7,603 bases of DNA from an uncultured Clostridia bacterium (GCA_934254755.1 CAKQMM010000047.1:1-7603); one strand, 5' to 3'; shown: positions 1-6,081, numbered from the stretch's first letter. Numbers and translations are program-made. The notes: generated from the letters alone by a model not told the origin.

Positions 1-710
1 CGCTTATTGCGACGAGTAAAGACAGCCGTAACGACGTTATAACCACCCTTGCCGTATTAGCCGCGGCGATAATATCTTACTTTACGGGCTTTAACTTAGA
101 CGGGTATATGGCAACGCTCGTTGCTCTGTTTATTTTAGTGAGCGGCGTTTTAACCGTCAAACAAACGCTCGACCCCATTTTAGGCAAAGCCCCCGACGCG
201 GACGAAGTGGAAAAAATTCGCCGTAAAATTATGAGTTACGAAGGGGTTTTGGGCACGCACGACCTTATCATTCACGATTACGGCGTCGGCAGACAGTTTG
301 CTTCGGTACACGTCGAAATGTCGGCGGAAAGCGACGTTATAAAGTGCCACGAAATAATAGACAATATCGAGCGGGACTTTTTGAAGAACGATAACTTGCA
401 TATCGTTATCCACTACGACCCCATATCCGTCACCAACGAGTTTGCAAATAACCTGCGCGTGTACCTTGCAAAAACCGTCAAAGAAATAGCTACGCCGCTG
501 ACGATACACGACTTGCGCGTTATCGACGGGGAAGCGGTTAAAACCGCGCTTTTTGACTGCGTGGTTCCGTACTCCGTCAAAATTCCCGACGAGAAAGTTA
601 AAACGCTTATAAAAGAGCGGGTTAAAAAAGATTACCCCGACCTTATTTTGCATATCACCATAGACAAAAACTTCGCCGCCGTTTCGGACGGTGAAGCGGA
701 GCGCGATTAA
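1..710 (+). CDS. Cation diffusion facilitator (CDF) family metal transporter, 5' truncated by window edge
   Basis: This is the C-terminal 235 residues of a CDF metal-cation/proton antiporter of the cytoplasmic membrane; the reading frame is open from base 3 and the N-terminal four helices lie outside the window. Visible residues 7-11 (DSRND) are the DxxxD metal-site motif of TM5. They are followed by two hydrophobic segments (about 11-30 and 37-60) and a cytoplasmic domain starting with the family-typical GVLGTHDL...HVEM block. A DxxxD rather than HxxxD motif in TM5 is known from manganese-exporting members such as MntE, so Mn(2+) export is a reasonable but unproven inference. The cytoplasmic part is long (about 170 residues) and appears to hold two copies of the ferredoxin-like dimerisation fold (about 68-140 and 149-222), as in the long Firmicutes members of roughly 380-400 residues. 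The ATG at 108 lies inside TM6 and is not the start. The gene converges on the ABC importer operon and shares a terminator with it. Confidence 0.93.
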   Translation, partial: LIATSKDSRNDVITTLAVLAAAIISYFTGFNLDGYMATLVALFILVSGVLTVKQTLDPILGKAPDADEVEKIRRKIMSYEGVLGTHDLIIHDYGVGRQFASVHVEMSAESDVIKCHEIIDNIERDFLKNDNLHIVIHYDPISVTNEFANNLRVYLAKTVKEIATPLTIHDLRVIDGEAVKTALFDCVVPYSVKIPDEKVKTLIKERVKKDYPDLILHITIDKNFAAVSDGEAERD

Positions 711-737
711 AGCGCAACTTAAATGATATATAATAAG

Positions 738-767
738 AACGCGGCTGTTTTACGAAACAGCCGCGTT
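738..767. terminator. Bidirectional intrinsic terminator between convergent genes
   Basis: A perfect 13-bp inverted repeat, AACGCGGCTGTTT / AAACAGCCGCGTT, encloses a 4-nt TACG loop. It lies 28 nt after the CDF stop codon and 17 nt after the ABC ATPase stop on the other strand. T-rich sequence follows on both strands (TAGTTTGATTATT on +, CTTATTATATATC on -), so it can serve both convergent transcripts. Confidence 0.85.
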
Positions 768-783
768 TAGTTTGATTATTATA

Positions 784-1626
784 TTAAAGCACCTTTGACA
801 AGAAGTCTTTAAGTCGTTCGTCTTTCGGGTTGTTAAAGAATTCTTCGGGAGCGTTTTCTTCTTTAATAACGCCCTGGTCTATAAATATAACGCGGTTTGC
901 GACCTCTCTTGCAAAGCCCATTTCGTGCGTAACGACGACCATTGTCATTCCCTCTTTCGCAAGCTCCGTCATAACGTTTAAAACCTCGCCTACCATTTCG
1001 GGGTCGAGCGCGCTCGTCGGTTCGTCGAACAGCATAACTTCGGGTTCCATCGCAAGTGCTCTTACGATTGCTATGCGCTGTTTTTGCCCGCCGGAAAGCG
1101 TGGACGGATAAACGTCTTTTTTATCTTCGAGCCCTACGCGTTCCAAAAGTTTTATAGCCTTTTCGGTCGCTTCTTTTACTATTTCTTTTTTCGTTGTGAC
1201 GGGGTAAAGCGGTTTTTTATTTTCCGCTTTTTTAAATACGTTCGCAATCTTTATAAAAAAGTTTTTGAATTGAAGTTTTCTTAATTCTTTCGTCTTAATA
1301 TAAACGGGGGCAAGGGTTATGTTTTTAATCACCGTTTTATTGTTAAATAAGTTGAATTGCTGGAATATCATTCCGATATGGCGGCGGTGAACGTTTATAT
1401 CGACCTTAACGTCCGCAATATCTACGTCGTCAAACATAATTGAGCCGGAAGTGGGGTCTTCCATACAGTTCAAGCACCTTAAAAAAGTCGATTTGCCGCA
1501 ACCCGACGGACCTATTATGGCGATAACTTCGCCTTTATGAACGTCTAAGTCGATGCCTTTTAACACCTGCACGTCTCCGAAAGATTTGGTTAAATTTTTT
1601 ACCGATAAAATCACGTTGTCAGTCAT
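784..1626 (-). CDS. Polar amino acid ABC transporter, ATP-binding protein (GlnQ/HisP-like) with an internal insertion
   Basis: This 280-residue protein is the cytoplasmic ATPase that drives import through the permease encoded just upstream. All nucleotide-binding motifs are present: Walker [10 protein letters not shown] (39-47), Q-loop Q89, signature LSGGQ (177-181), Walker B VMLFDE (197-202), D-loop SALD (205-208) and the switch His in VTHEMG (234). Family members are usually about 240-250 residues. The surplus is a lysine- and phenylalanine-rich stretch at about 112-150, after the conserved NITLAP block and before the [10 protein letters not shown] helix, within the helical subdomain that faces the permease. 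The start overlaps the permease stop by 8 bp, and a GGCGGTG Shine-Dalgarno-like sequence lies 7 nt upstream of the ATG. It is the last gene of the operon and ends before the shared terminator. The subfamily (polar amino acids) is clear; the exact substrate cannot be read from the ATPase. Confidence 0.96.
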   Translation of the reverse strand: MTDNVILSVKNLTKSFGDVQVLKGIDLDVHKGEVIAIIGPSGCGKSTFLRCLNCMEDPTSGSIMFDDVDIADVKVDINVHRRHIGMIFQQFNLFNNKTVIKNITLAPVYIKTKELRKLQFKNFFIKIANVFKKAENKKPLYPVTTKKEIVKEATEKAIKLLERVGLEDKKDVYPSTLSGGQKQRIAIVRALAMEPEVMLFDEPTSALDPEMVGEVLNVMTELAKEGMTMVVVTHEMGFAREVANRVIFIDQGVIKEENAPEEFFNNPKDERLKDFLSKVL

Positions 1627-2365
1627 GTTTTTTCACCGCCTTTTTACTTGCCGTGTTTTCGTGTTTCCTGTCGCTTTTACTTAAAGCTTTTTCTATAGAA
1701 CGAATTATCAGCGTTATTATAAGCACTATAATAATATATATAACCGCCATAAAAATGTACGGGGGCTTTAAGTTGTAAATTTCTTTGCCGAGCGTTTTTA
1801 ATGAAGTGTAAAGGTCGCTTACCACTATGAAGCTTAAAACCGACGTTTCCTTAACGAGCGTTATAAGTTCGTTGCCGAGCGTAGGCAAAATATTTTTAAA
1901 CGCTTGCGGAATAACTATTTTCGCCATGGTCGTGGTGTAACTTAAACCGAGCGCACGCCCCGCTTCGAGTTGTCCGACGTCAACCGAGTTTATGCCGCCG
2001 CGCATAATTTCAGAAACGTACGCCGCCGAGTTCATTCCGAACACTATTATGCCGACCGTTTCGCTGTTTACGTTATTTATCGACATAAGCGGTATTAAAA
2101 CGTAGTACGCAAGCAACAACTGTACTACCATCGGCGTTCCGCGGAACAGTGCAACGTATGCTTTACAAATTTTATCAAGTACTTTTATAAAGCCGTTTTT
2201 ACTGTACGTTACCTGTACGAGAGCGAGCAACGTGCCGAGCGCTACGCCTAAAATAAAGCCGAGAGCCGCTATTTTTAAAGTGATGAATAAGCCGCGCAAA
2301 ACGAACTCGCGATAAAACGGCGTAGATAACTTTTCAAAAAATACTTTCCATTGTTCAAGACTCAT
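1619..2365 (-). CDS. Polar amino acid ABC transporter, permease protein (HisM/GlnP family)
   Basis: This 248-residue inner-membrane subunit forms the translocation path of the importer. It has about five hydrophobic segments (roughly 24-50, 68-92, 103-120, 160-185 and 202-223). The conserved RGTPMVVQL block of the amino acid permease family is at 75-83. The EAA loop that docks onto the ATPase is at about 134-155 (EAGRALG ... IVIPQA). The C-terminus is a short, basic, lysine-rich tail (about 224-248). An AAGAGG ribosome binding site lies 5 nt before the ATG. Only one permease gene is present, so the transporter probably uses a homodimer, as for other operons of this layout. Its stop codon overlaps the ATPase start, which suggests translational coupling. 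Confidence 0.96.
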   Translation of the reverse strand: MSLEQWKVFFEKLSTPFYREFVLRGLFITLKIAALGFILGVALGTLLALVQVTYSKNGFIKVLDKICKAYVALFRGTPMVVQLLLAYYVLIPLMSINNVNSETVGIIVFGMNSAAYVSEIMRGGINSVDVGQLEAGRALGLSYTTTMAKIVIPQAFKNILPTLGNELITLVKETSVLSFIVVSDLYTSLKTLGKEIYNLKPPYIFMAVIYIIIVLIITLIIRSIEKALSKSDRKHENTASKKAVKKHD

Positions 2366-2384
2366 ATAAACCTCTTAAAACAAA

Positions 2385-2415
2385 GATATCTCTCACCTAA
2401 TAAGTGAGAGGTATC
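2385..2415 (-). terminator. Intercistronic hairpin (attenuating terminator or mRNA 3'-end stabiliser)
   Basis: A 12-bp stem with one G-U pair and a 7-nt loop lies 20 nt after the binding-protein stop. On the minus strand it is followed by TTTGTTTT, then directly by the permease ribosome binding site. Such hairpins between a binding-protein gene and its permease commonly leave more message for the binding protein; that role is inferred here. Confidence 0.65.
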
Positions 2416-2434
2416 TCGTCATAAAAATTTTGAA

Positions 2435-3259
2435 TTAAACGTTTTCGTCAACGAAGTCGTATCCGACTTTGGTTCCTTCGCCGCCGTTATATTTGTTTAC
2501 GATTTTATCGAATTCGCCGTTAGCCATTATTTTTGCAAGGTAAGCGTTCATTTTCTGAACGAGTTCGCTGTTGCCTTTCTTAATAAGGAAAGCGTATTTT
2601 TCTTCGGTAAGTTTAACGTCGATAACTTTAAGTCCGCTCATGTTAGCTTTAAGAGCTTTAGCGGGAGCTTCGTCGATGATAACTGCGTCGACGTTGCCGT
2701 TCTTTAAATCTTCAGCCGCGGTCTGACCGTCTTCATAACCTTTCTGGTTGCTTTGGGTAAGTCCGAGTTCGTCGATTATATATCCGAAGCCCGTGGTGCC
2801 CGATTGCGCGCCTATTTTAGCTTTGGTTTTTAAAACCTCGTCAACCTGTTCTTTGGTGGTGCAACCGTCGAAGCTCGTATCTCCTTCTTTAACTAAAACT
2901 ACTTGAGAAGCGGAGTAGTATTCGGTAGAGAAATCAAAAGAAGCAAGACGCTCGGAAGTGATTGACATGCCCGCCATACCGATATCGCCGTAACCTGCGT
3001 CAACCTGAGATTCGATTGCGTCGAAGTCGATATTTTTAATTACGAGTTTGTAATCGTTTTCAGCAGCAAAGCCCGCCGCGATTTCCATATCTATGCCGTA
3101 AATCTTACCGCTGTTGGTATACTCGAACGGTTCAAAGGGGCAGTTGGTTAAAACGGTGAAAGTTTTCTGCTCGGTTTTGTCTTTACCGCAAGCGGTTAAA
3201 GATACGGCTGCGGTGACTGCAAGCGCTCCTGCTAAAAGCGCGGTTAAAAATTTTTTCAT
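2435..3259 (-). CDS. Amino acid ABC transporter substrate-binding lipoprotein (SBP_bac_3 family)
   Basis: This 274-residue protein captures substrate outside the cell and delivers it to the permease. Residues 1-24 are a lipoprotein signal peptide: MKK, a hydrophobic core, then lipobox LTAC with Cys24 as the lipidated residue. The mature part is a family 3 solute-binding protein: FTVLTNCPFEPFEY (34-47), then GIDMEIA, then MSITSERLASFDFSTEYY (98-115). There Arg104 is the residue expected to hold the substrate carboxylate. QSGTT (152-156) and VIIDEAPA (193-200) follow, with Asp196 at the place that usually binds the amino group. This supports an alpha-amino acid ligand. Which one is not readable, although ArgR-like sites upstream hint at a basic amino acid. 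AGGAGA lies 9 nt upstream of the ATG. It is the first gene of the operon and follows a consensus promoter. Confidence 0.96.
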   Translation of the reverse strand: MKKFLTALLAGALAVTAAVSLTACGKDKTEQKTFTVLTNCPFEPFEYTNSGKIYGIDMEIAAGFAAENDYKLVIKNIDFDAIESQVDAGYGDIGMAGMSITSERLASFDFSTEYYSASQVVLVKEGDTSFDGCTTKEQVDEVLKTKAKIGAQSGTTGFGYIIDELGLTQSNQKGYEDGQTAAEDLKNGNVDAVIIDEAPAKALKANMSGLKVIDVKLTEEKYAFLIKKGNSELVQKMNAYLAKIMANGEFDKIVNKYNGGEGTKVGYDFVDENV

Positions 3260-3294
3260 AGTGGTTATCTCCTAAAAAATTATTTCTTTTTTGT

Positions 3295-3311
3295 AAAGCG
3301 TTTTTCGCTTT
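3295..3311 (-). other. Small 5'-leader hairpin of the ABC importer mRNA
   Basis: A 6-bp stem (AAAGCG / CGCTTT) with a 5-nt loop lies at the very beginning of the predicted transcript, about 4 nt from the expected start at 3315 and well upstream of the ribosome binding site. It could protect the 5' end from decay. There is no sign of a larger riboswitch in the roughly 56-nt leader. Confidence 0.4.
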
Positions 3312-3321
3312 GTATGGGCAT

Positions 3322-3350
3322 ATTATAACGCCCCGTTTTTTATATGTCAA
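3322..3350 (-). promoter_or_regulatory. Consensus sigma-A promoter of the ABC importer operon
   Basis: Read on the minus strand, the sequence is TTGACA (3350-3345), a 17-nt spacer, then TATAAT (3327-3322), which is an exact match to both consensus hexamers at ideal spacing. The predicted start is an A at about 3315, giving a leader of about 56 nt. Immediately upstream are A-tracts at 3363-3367, 3371-3377, 3382-3388 and 3391-3395, resembling an UP element. Confidence 0.9.
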
Positions 3351-3355
3351 ACGTT

Positions 3356-3467
3356 TTTGCATAAAAATTCAAAAAAATTTTAAAAAAATTAAAAATACCG
3401 CATAATTATGCATAAATAATTAAATATTCAAAAATATTTGCATAAAATATTCATTTTGTGTATGAAT
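3356..3467. promoter_or_regulatory. Cluster of ArgR/AhrC-box-like operator sites
   Basis: Several related palindromic or half-palindromic sites are clustered upstream of the importer promoter. Site 1, 3356-3373, fits the degenerate ARG-box pattern TNTGNATWWWWATNCANA at every fixed position and directly abuts the -35 element. Site 2, 3397-3414, fits 16 of 18 positions and contains the perfect palindrome GCATAATTATGC. TGCATAAATAATTA overlaps it. TGCATAAAATATTCA at 3439-3453 has one extra spacer base. Lone half-sites are ATTCA (3426-3430) and TGAAT (3463-3467). The consensus is from memory, and the AT-rich background raises the chance rate, so the regulator assignment is tentative. A site touching the -35 would be expected to repress. 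Confidence 0.5.
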
Positions 3468-3538
3468 AATCGGCTAAATACGGGGGCGGAGAAAGCAAAC
3501 GGGTCGTAAAACGGGCGGGCGGCAAGCGTCAAAGCAAG

Positions 3539-3572
3539 CGGCAAAACGGACTTATTAAAAAGCCGTTTTCCG
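3539..3572. repeat. Inverted repeat in the GC-rich patch
   Basis: CGGCAAAACGG (3539-3549) can pair with CCGTTTTCCG (3563-3572), forming a 10-bp stem with one bulged C and a 13-nt loop. Neither strand has a strong T-run after it, so it is a poor intrinsic terminator. Just upstream GCAAGCG occurs twice, at 3522-3528 and 3534-3540. Function unknown. Confidence 0.5.
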
Positions 3573-3623
3573 TTAAATAATAAAAACGCCGTCAAAATTA
3601 CATAAATAATCTTAAAAAAACTA

Positions 3624-3652
3624 TTTAAAAATTAAAAAACCTGTGTTAGAAT
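3624..3652 (+). promoter_or_regulatory. Probable extended -10 promoter of the ROK-like gene
   Basis: TTTAAA (3624-3629), a 17-nt spacer and TAGAAT (3647-3652) preceded by TG at 3644-3645 form an extended -10 promoter in AT-rich DNA. The predicted start near 3659 lies before the ribosome binding site at 3671. This placement rules out the in-frame GTG at 3643 as a start, because it would sit inside the promoter. Confidence 0.65.
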
Positions 3653-3670
3653 ATATAAAAACGAATTATC

Positions 3671-3675
3671 AGGAG
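3671..3675 (+). promoter_or_regulatory. Ribosome binding site that fixes the ROK-like start
   Basis: AGGAG lies 6 nt before the ATG at 3682. No comparable motif precedes the upstream in-frame GTG at 3643, so translation should begin at 3682. Confidence 0.85.
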
Positions 3676-3681
3676 ATAGTT

Positions 3682-5043
3682 ATGAAGTTTATTCCTAAAT
3701 ACGACGTCGGTTATATCCCGATGATTGAAAAGTTAAACGATTATAGGCGCGCCGTAAAAGCCGCCGATAGAAAACCGCTTAAAATCGCGGTCGAAAGAAA
3801 CAAAGGCTACAACTTTATATATAATATAGATATATTTGCCGACGATAATAAGCGCGAAGAAAACTACGCGGTTATCGAGCGGCTTATTAAAACCATTTTA
3901 TGGGTTGCGGGCGGATATAAAATAATCATCGCGGGGGACGATTATATTTACGAGCGCGTCAAAAAAGATTACACGCTTACGGGCGCGCGCGCGTTCGACG
4001 TCAAGTTTATGTCGGGCGTATACGAAACGGACTTCGTGGTTGAAAAGGCGGAACTCAATAACTTCCCCGCGCTTAAAAGTTGCGCGCTTAAAGTTGGCGG
4101 GCACCTTGACGGTTGCCGCATAGGCTTCGACGCGGGCGGCAGCGACAGAAAGGTTTCCGCGGTTATCGACGGCAAAGTGGTTTACAGCGAAGAAGTCGTT
4201 TGGTTCCCGAAGATAAATTCCGACTGGCGCTATCAGTACAACGGAATTTTAGAGTCTATGAAGACCGCCGCTTCCAAAATGCCGCGCGTCGACGCGATAG
4301 GCGTTTCTTCCGCGGGCGTTTACGTAGACAATAAAATAATGGTTGCGTCGCTGTTCTTAAAAGTCCCCGAAGACGATTTTAACAAGCACGTTAAAACCAT
4401 GTATATGGATATTGCAAAAGAAATAGGCGCGCCGATAGAAGTTGCCAACGACGGCGACGTTACCGCTCTTGCGGGCGCAATGGACTTGAAAGACACCGCC
4501 GTTTTAGGCATCGCTATGGGTACGAGCGAAGCGGTGGGCTACATCAACCGCGAAGGTTGCTTAGAGGGCTGGCTTAACGAACTCGCGTTTGCTCCCGTCG
4601 ATTTTTCGACCGACGCTATGGTTGACGAATGGTCGGGCGACTACGGTTGCGGCGTTAAATATTTTTCGCAGGACAGCGTTATCAAGCTTGCCGAAAACGC
4701 CGGCTTTAAGTTTGACGAAGGCTTATCTCCCGCCGAGAAACTTAAAGTTATCCAAAAACTTATGGCAGACGGCGATAAAATGGCGGAAGGCATTTATGAG
4801 TGCATCGGCATTTACCTTGGCTACACCATGGCTTATTACAGCGAATTTTACGATATTAAGCACGCGCTTTTGCTCGGCAGGGTTACGAGCGGCAAGGGCG
4901 GCGACATAATTCTTAAAAAAGCGAAAGAAGTTATCGATAGCGAATATCCCGAATATTCGCATATCATAATGGAAATGCCCGACGAGTCTAATAAACGCGT
5001 AGGTCAGTCTATTGCGGCGGCATCTCTCCCGGAAATTAAATAA
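3682..5043 (+). CDS. Divergent ROK-family (sugar kinase-like) protein with an extra N-terminal region
   Basis: This is a 453-residue cytoplasmic protein counted from the ATG with a clear ribosome binding site. Residues about 145-449 look like an ASKHA-fold ROK protein. The phosphate-1 loop is GFDAGGSDRKVSAV (148-161), the ND catalytic-aspartate motif is at N256-D257 in EVANDGDVTAL, a phosphate-2-like segment GIAMGTSEA is at 276-284, and a late glycine-rich block LLLGRVTSGKGG is at 397-407. ROK sugar kinases are usually about 300-320 residues, so the first 140 residues are extra; I do not recognise them. The family GEIGH sugar/zinc motif is NELAF here (299-303), keeping the Glu but losing the His. 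The CxCGxxGC zinc motif is reduced to one Cys-Gly (323-324). A sugar kinase is the default reading, but the substrate is open and a regulatory or altered activity is possible. It appears monocistronic, with its own promoter and terminator. Confidence 0.8.
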   Translation: MKFIPKYDVGYIPMIEKLNDYRRAVKAADRKPLKIAVERNKGYNFIYNIDIFADDNKREENYAVIERLIKTILWVAGGYKIIIAGDDYIYERVKKDYTLTGARAFDVKFMSGVYETDFVVEKAELNNFPALKSCALKVGGHLDGCRIGFDAGGSDRKVSAVIDGKVVYSEEVVWFPKINSDWRYQYNGILESMKTAASKMPRVDAIGVSSAGVYVDNKIMVASLFLKVPEDDFNKHVKTMYMDIAKEIGAPIEVANDGDVTALAGAMDLKDTAVLGIAMGTSEAVGYINREGCLEGWLNELAFAPVDFSTDAMVDEWSGDYGCGVKYFSQDSVIKLAENAGFKFDEGLSPAEKLKVIQKLMADGDKMAEGIYECIGIYLGYTMAYYSEFYDIKHALLLGRVTSGKGGDIILKKAKEVIDSEYPEYSHIIMEMPDESNKRVGQSIAAASLPEIK

Positions 5044-5061
5044 GGAATATTTTCCCTAATT

Positions 5062-5089
5062 AAAAGTCCGCTTTTATAGCGGGCTTTTT
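5062..5089 (+). terminator. Intrinsic terminator of the ROK-like gene
   Basis: AAAAGTCCGC and GCGGGCTTTT form a 10-bp stem with one G-U pair around a TTTTATA loop. The run of Ts overlaps and follows the right arm, and the hairpin starts 18 nt after the stop codon. Confidence 0.85.
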
Positions 5090-5109
5090 GCGTGCGGCGG
5101 CGGTTTTGT

Positions 5110-5138
5110 TTGACTTTTTTTAACGATAGCGCTAAATT
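5110..5138 (+). promoter_or_regulatory. Promoter of the PHP gene, placing the start of transcription near the ATG
   Basis: TTGACT (5110-5115), a 17-nt spacer and TAAATT (5133-5138). The -10 ends only 6 nt before the A of the ATG at 5145, so transcription should start at or next to the start codon. No Shine-Dalgarno sequence is present in the gap. Confidence 0.55.
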
Positions 5139-5144
5139 TTAACT

Positions 5145-5945
5145 ATGCAATATTCTAACTTACATCAACACACTACATTTAGCGACGGAAAAGATTCGCT
5201 TGAAGACGTGGTTTTATCCGCAATAAACCATAACATGAAGTCTATCGGGATAAGCGACCATAGCTATTTGGACGTTTGCGAAACGACTTGCAAAATGGAC
5301 TTACCCGACAGCCCCGAATATTTAAACGAAATAAAGCGGATTAAAGAAAAGTATAAAGATAAGATAGCCGTCTACACGGGGATAGAAAAGGACTATTTTT
5401 CTGAGATAGACCGCTCGAAATACGACTACGTTATCGCGTCCGTGCATTTTATGGTTGCGGGCGGCAAGTGCTACGCTATCGACCACGCGCGCGACGTTCA
5501 GCAAGATTATATAGATAACGTTTGCGGCGGAGACGTACTTAAATTCGTCCGCGATTATTACGAATTGGTCGTAAAGCACGTGCGCGAAAGCCGCCCTGAT
5601 ATCGTCGGGCATTTTGACGTTATAACTAAATTCAGTTTAATCGACGAAAGCGACGAGTATAAAAAAATCGCCCTTAACGCGTTAGACGAAGTTTTAAGGT
5701 ATTGCGATATTATCGAAGTAAACACGGGCGCAATGGTTCGTGGGTACAGAACCGTTCCATATCCCGCTAAGTTTTTGTTAGAGGAGATTTTGCGCCGCAA
5801 CGCAAGCGTAATTTTATCGTCCGACTCGCATAATAAAGCCACCGTTATCGGATATTTCGACGAAGCGGTAAAGCTACTTAAAAGCATAGGCTTTAAAACG
5901 GTCAAACAGTTTGAAAACGGCACATTTATTGACGTTGAGCTTTAA
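5145..5945 (+). CDS. PHP-domain phosphatase, histidinol-phosphatase (HisJ/HisK) family
   Basis: This 266-residue metal-dependent hydrolase matches the usual length of PHP-type histidinol-phosphatases (about 260-280). These remove phosphate from L-histidinol phosphate in histidine synthesis. The trinuclear metal ligands expected for the family are visible in order: H7 and H9 (NLHQHTTFSDG, with D14), H39 (GISDHS), E81 (TGIEKDY), H101 (ASVHF), H156 (VGHFD), and D227 and H229 (SSDSH). The EVNTG block (191-195) is also typical. The ATG places the first HxH motif at the normal position, so the start is secure even though no ribosome binding site precedes it. No other his gene is in the window, so another phosphoester substrate is possible. 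It stands alone between two terminators. Confidence 0.85.
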   Translation: MQYSNLHQHTTFSDGKDSLEDVVLSAINHNMKSIGISDHSYLDVCETTCKMDLPDSPEYLNEIKRIKEKYKDKIAVYTGIEKDYFSEIDRSKYDYVIASVHFMVAGGKCYAIDHARDVQQDYIDNVCGGDVLKFVRDYYELVVKHVRESRPDIVGHFDVITKFSLIDESDEYKKIALNALDEVLRYCDIIEVNTGAMVRGYRTVPYPAKFLLEEILRRNASVILSSDSHNKATVIGYFDEAVKLLKSIGFKTVKQFENGTFIDVEL

Positions 5946-5948
5946 ATT

Positions 5949-6000
5949 CGCCCTCGTAGCCGAGAGGTAATCAAATTCCGCTCGGCTGCGGGCGTTTTTT
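5949..6000 (+). terminator. Intrinsic terminator of the PHP gene
   Basis: CGCCC (5949-5953) pairs with GGGCG (5990-5994), and GTAGCCGAG (5956-5964) pairs with CTCGGCTGC (5981-5989), separated by a 2-nt bulge. Six Ts (5995-6000) follow. It begins 4 nt after the stop codon region. Confidence 0.88.
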
Positions 6001-6052
6001 ATTGCAAAAAAATCGCTAATTCGGCAAAAAGTTTTAAAAGGGGCGCGTAAGT

Positions 6053-6081
6053 TTGCGGTAAACTTATCTGACCGATAAATA
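6053..6081 (+). promoter_or_regulatory. Weak candidate promoter for minDE
   Basis: TTGCGG (6053-6058), a 17-nt spacer and TAAATA (6076-6081) match the consensus poorly. It is proposed mainly because a terminator lies upstream and minD needs a promoter in the 105 nt from 6001 to 6105. A short inverted repeat, CCGATA (6072-6077) and TATCGG (6090-6095), overlaps the -10 and ends just before the ribosome binding site. Confidence 0.3.

Larger units (their letters stand above)
3260..3681. other. Divergent intergenic regulatory region (no gene)
   Basis: This 422-bp gap separates the divergently transcribed ABC importer and ROK-like gene. From left to right it holds the importer leader and promoter (to 3350), the AT-rich operator-like array with A-tracts (about 3356-3470), and a GC-rich patch with short repeats (about 3481-3572). 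A second AT-rich tract then leads to the promoter of the ROK-like gene (3624-3652). No open frame here has a plausible start with a ribosome binding site. Confidence 0.8.

Noticed and set aside
180..653. Open frame of 157 codons on the minus strand opposite the CDF gene
   Set aside because: The sense strand encodes a conserved CDF domain; the antisense product has no recognisable motif and no ribosome binding site was evident.
3260..3320. Riboswitch or T-box in the importer leader
   Set aside because: The predicted leader is only about 56 nt with one small hairpin, too short for a known amino acid-sensing riboswitch or T-box.
3482..3519. G-quadruplex from four G-runs
   Set aside because: The loops between the first three runs are about 14 and 9 nt, too long for a convincing quadruplex.
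3481..3560. Possible short basic peptide in the GC-rich intergenic patch
   Set aside because: The frame has no acceptable start codon or ribosome binding site and is bounded closely by stops.
3643..3681. In-frame GTG at 3643 as start of the ROK-like protein, adding 13 residues
   Set aside because: It lies inside the predicted extended -10 promoter and has no ribosome binding site, whereas the ATG at 3682 has AGGAG 6 nt upstream.
5954..5990. tRNA-like D-arm similarity (GCCGAGAGGTAATC)
   Set aside because: There is no T-arm, anticodon arm or acceptor stem; the bases fold as a terminator hairpin followed by six Ts.
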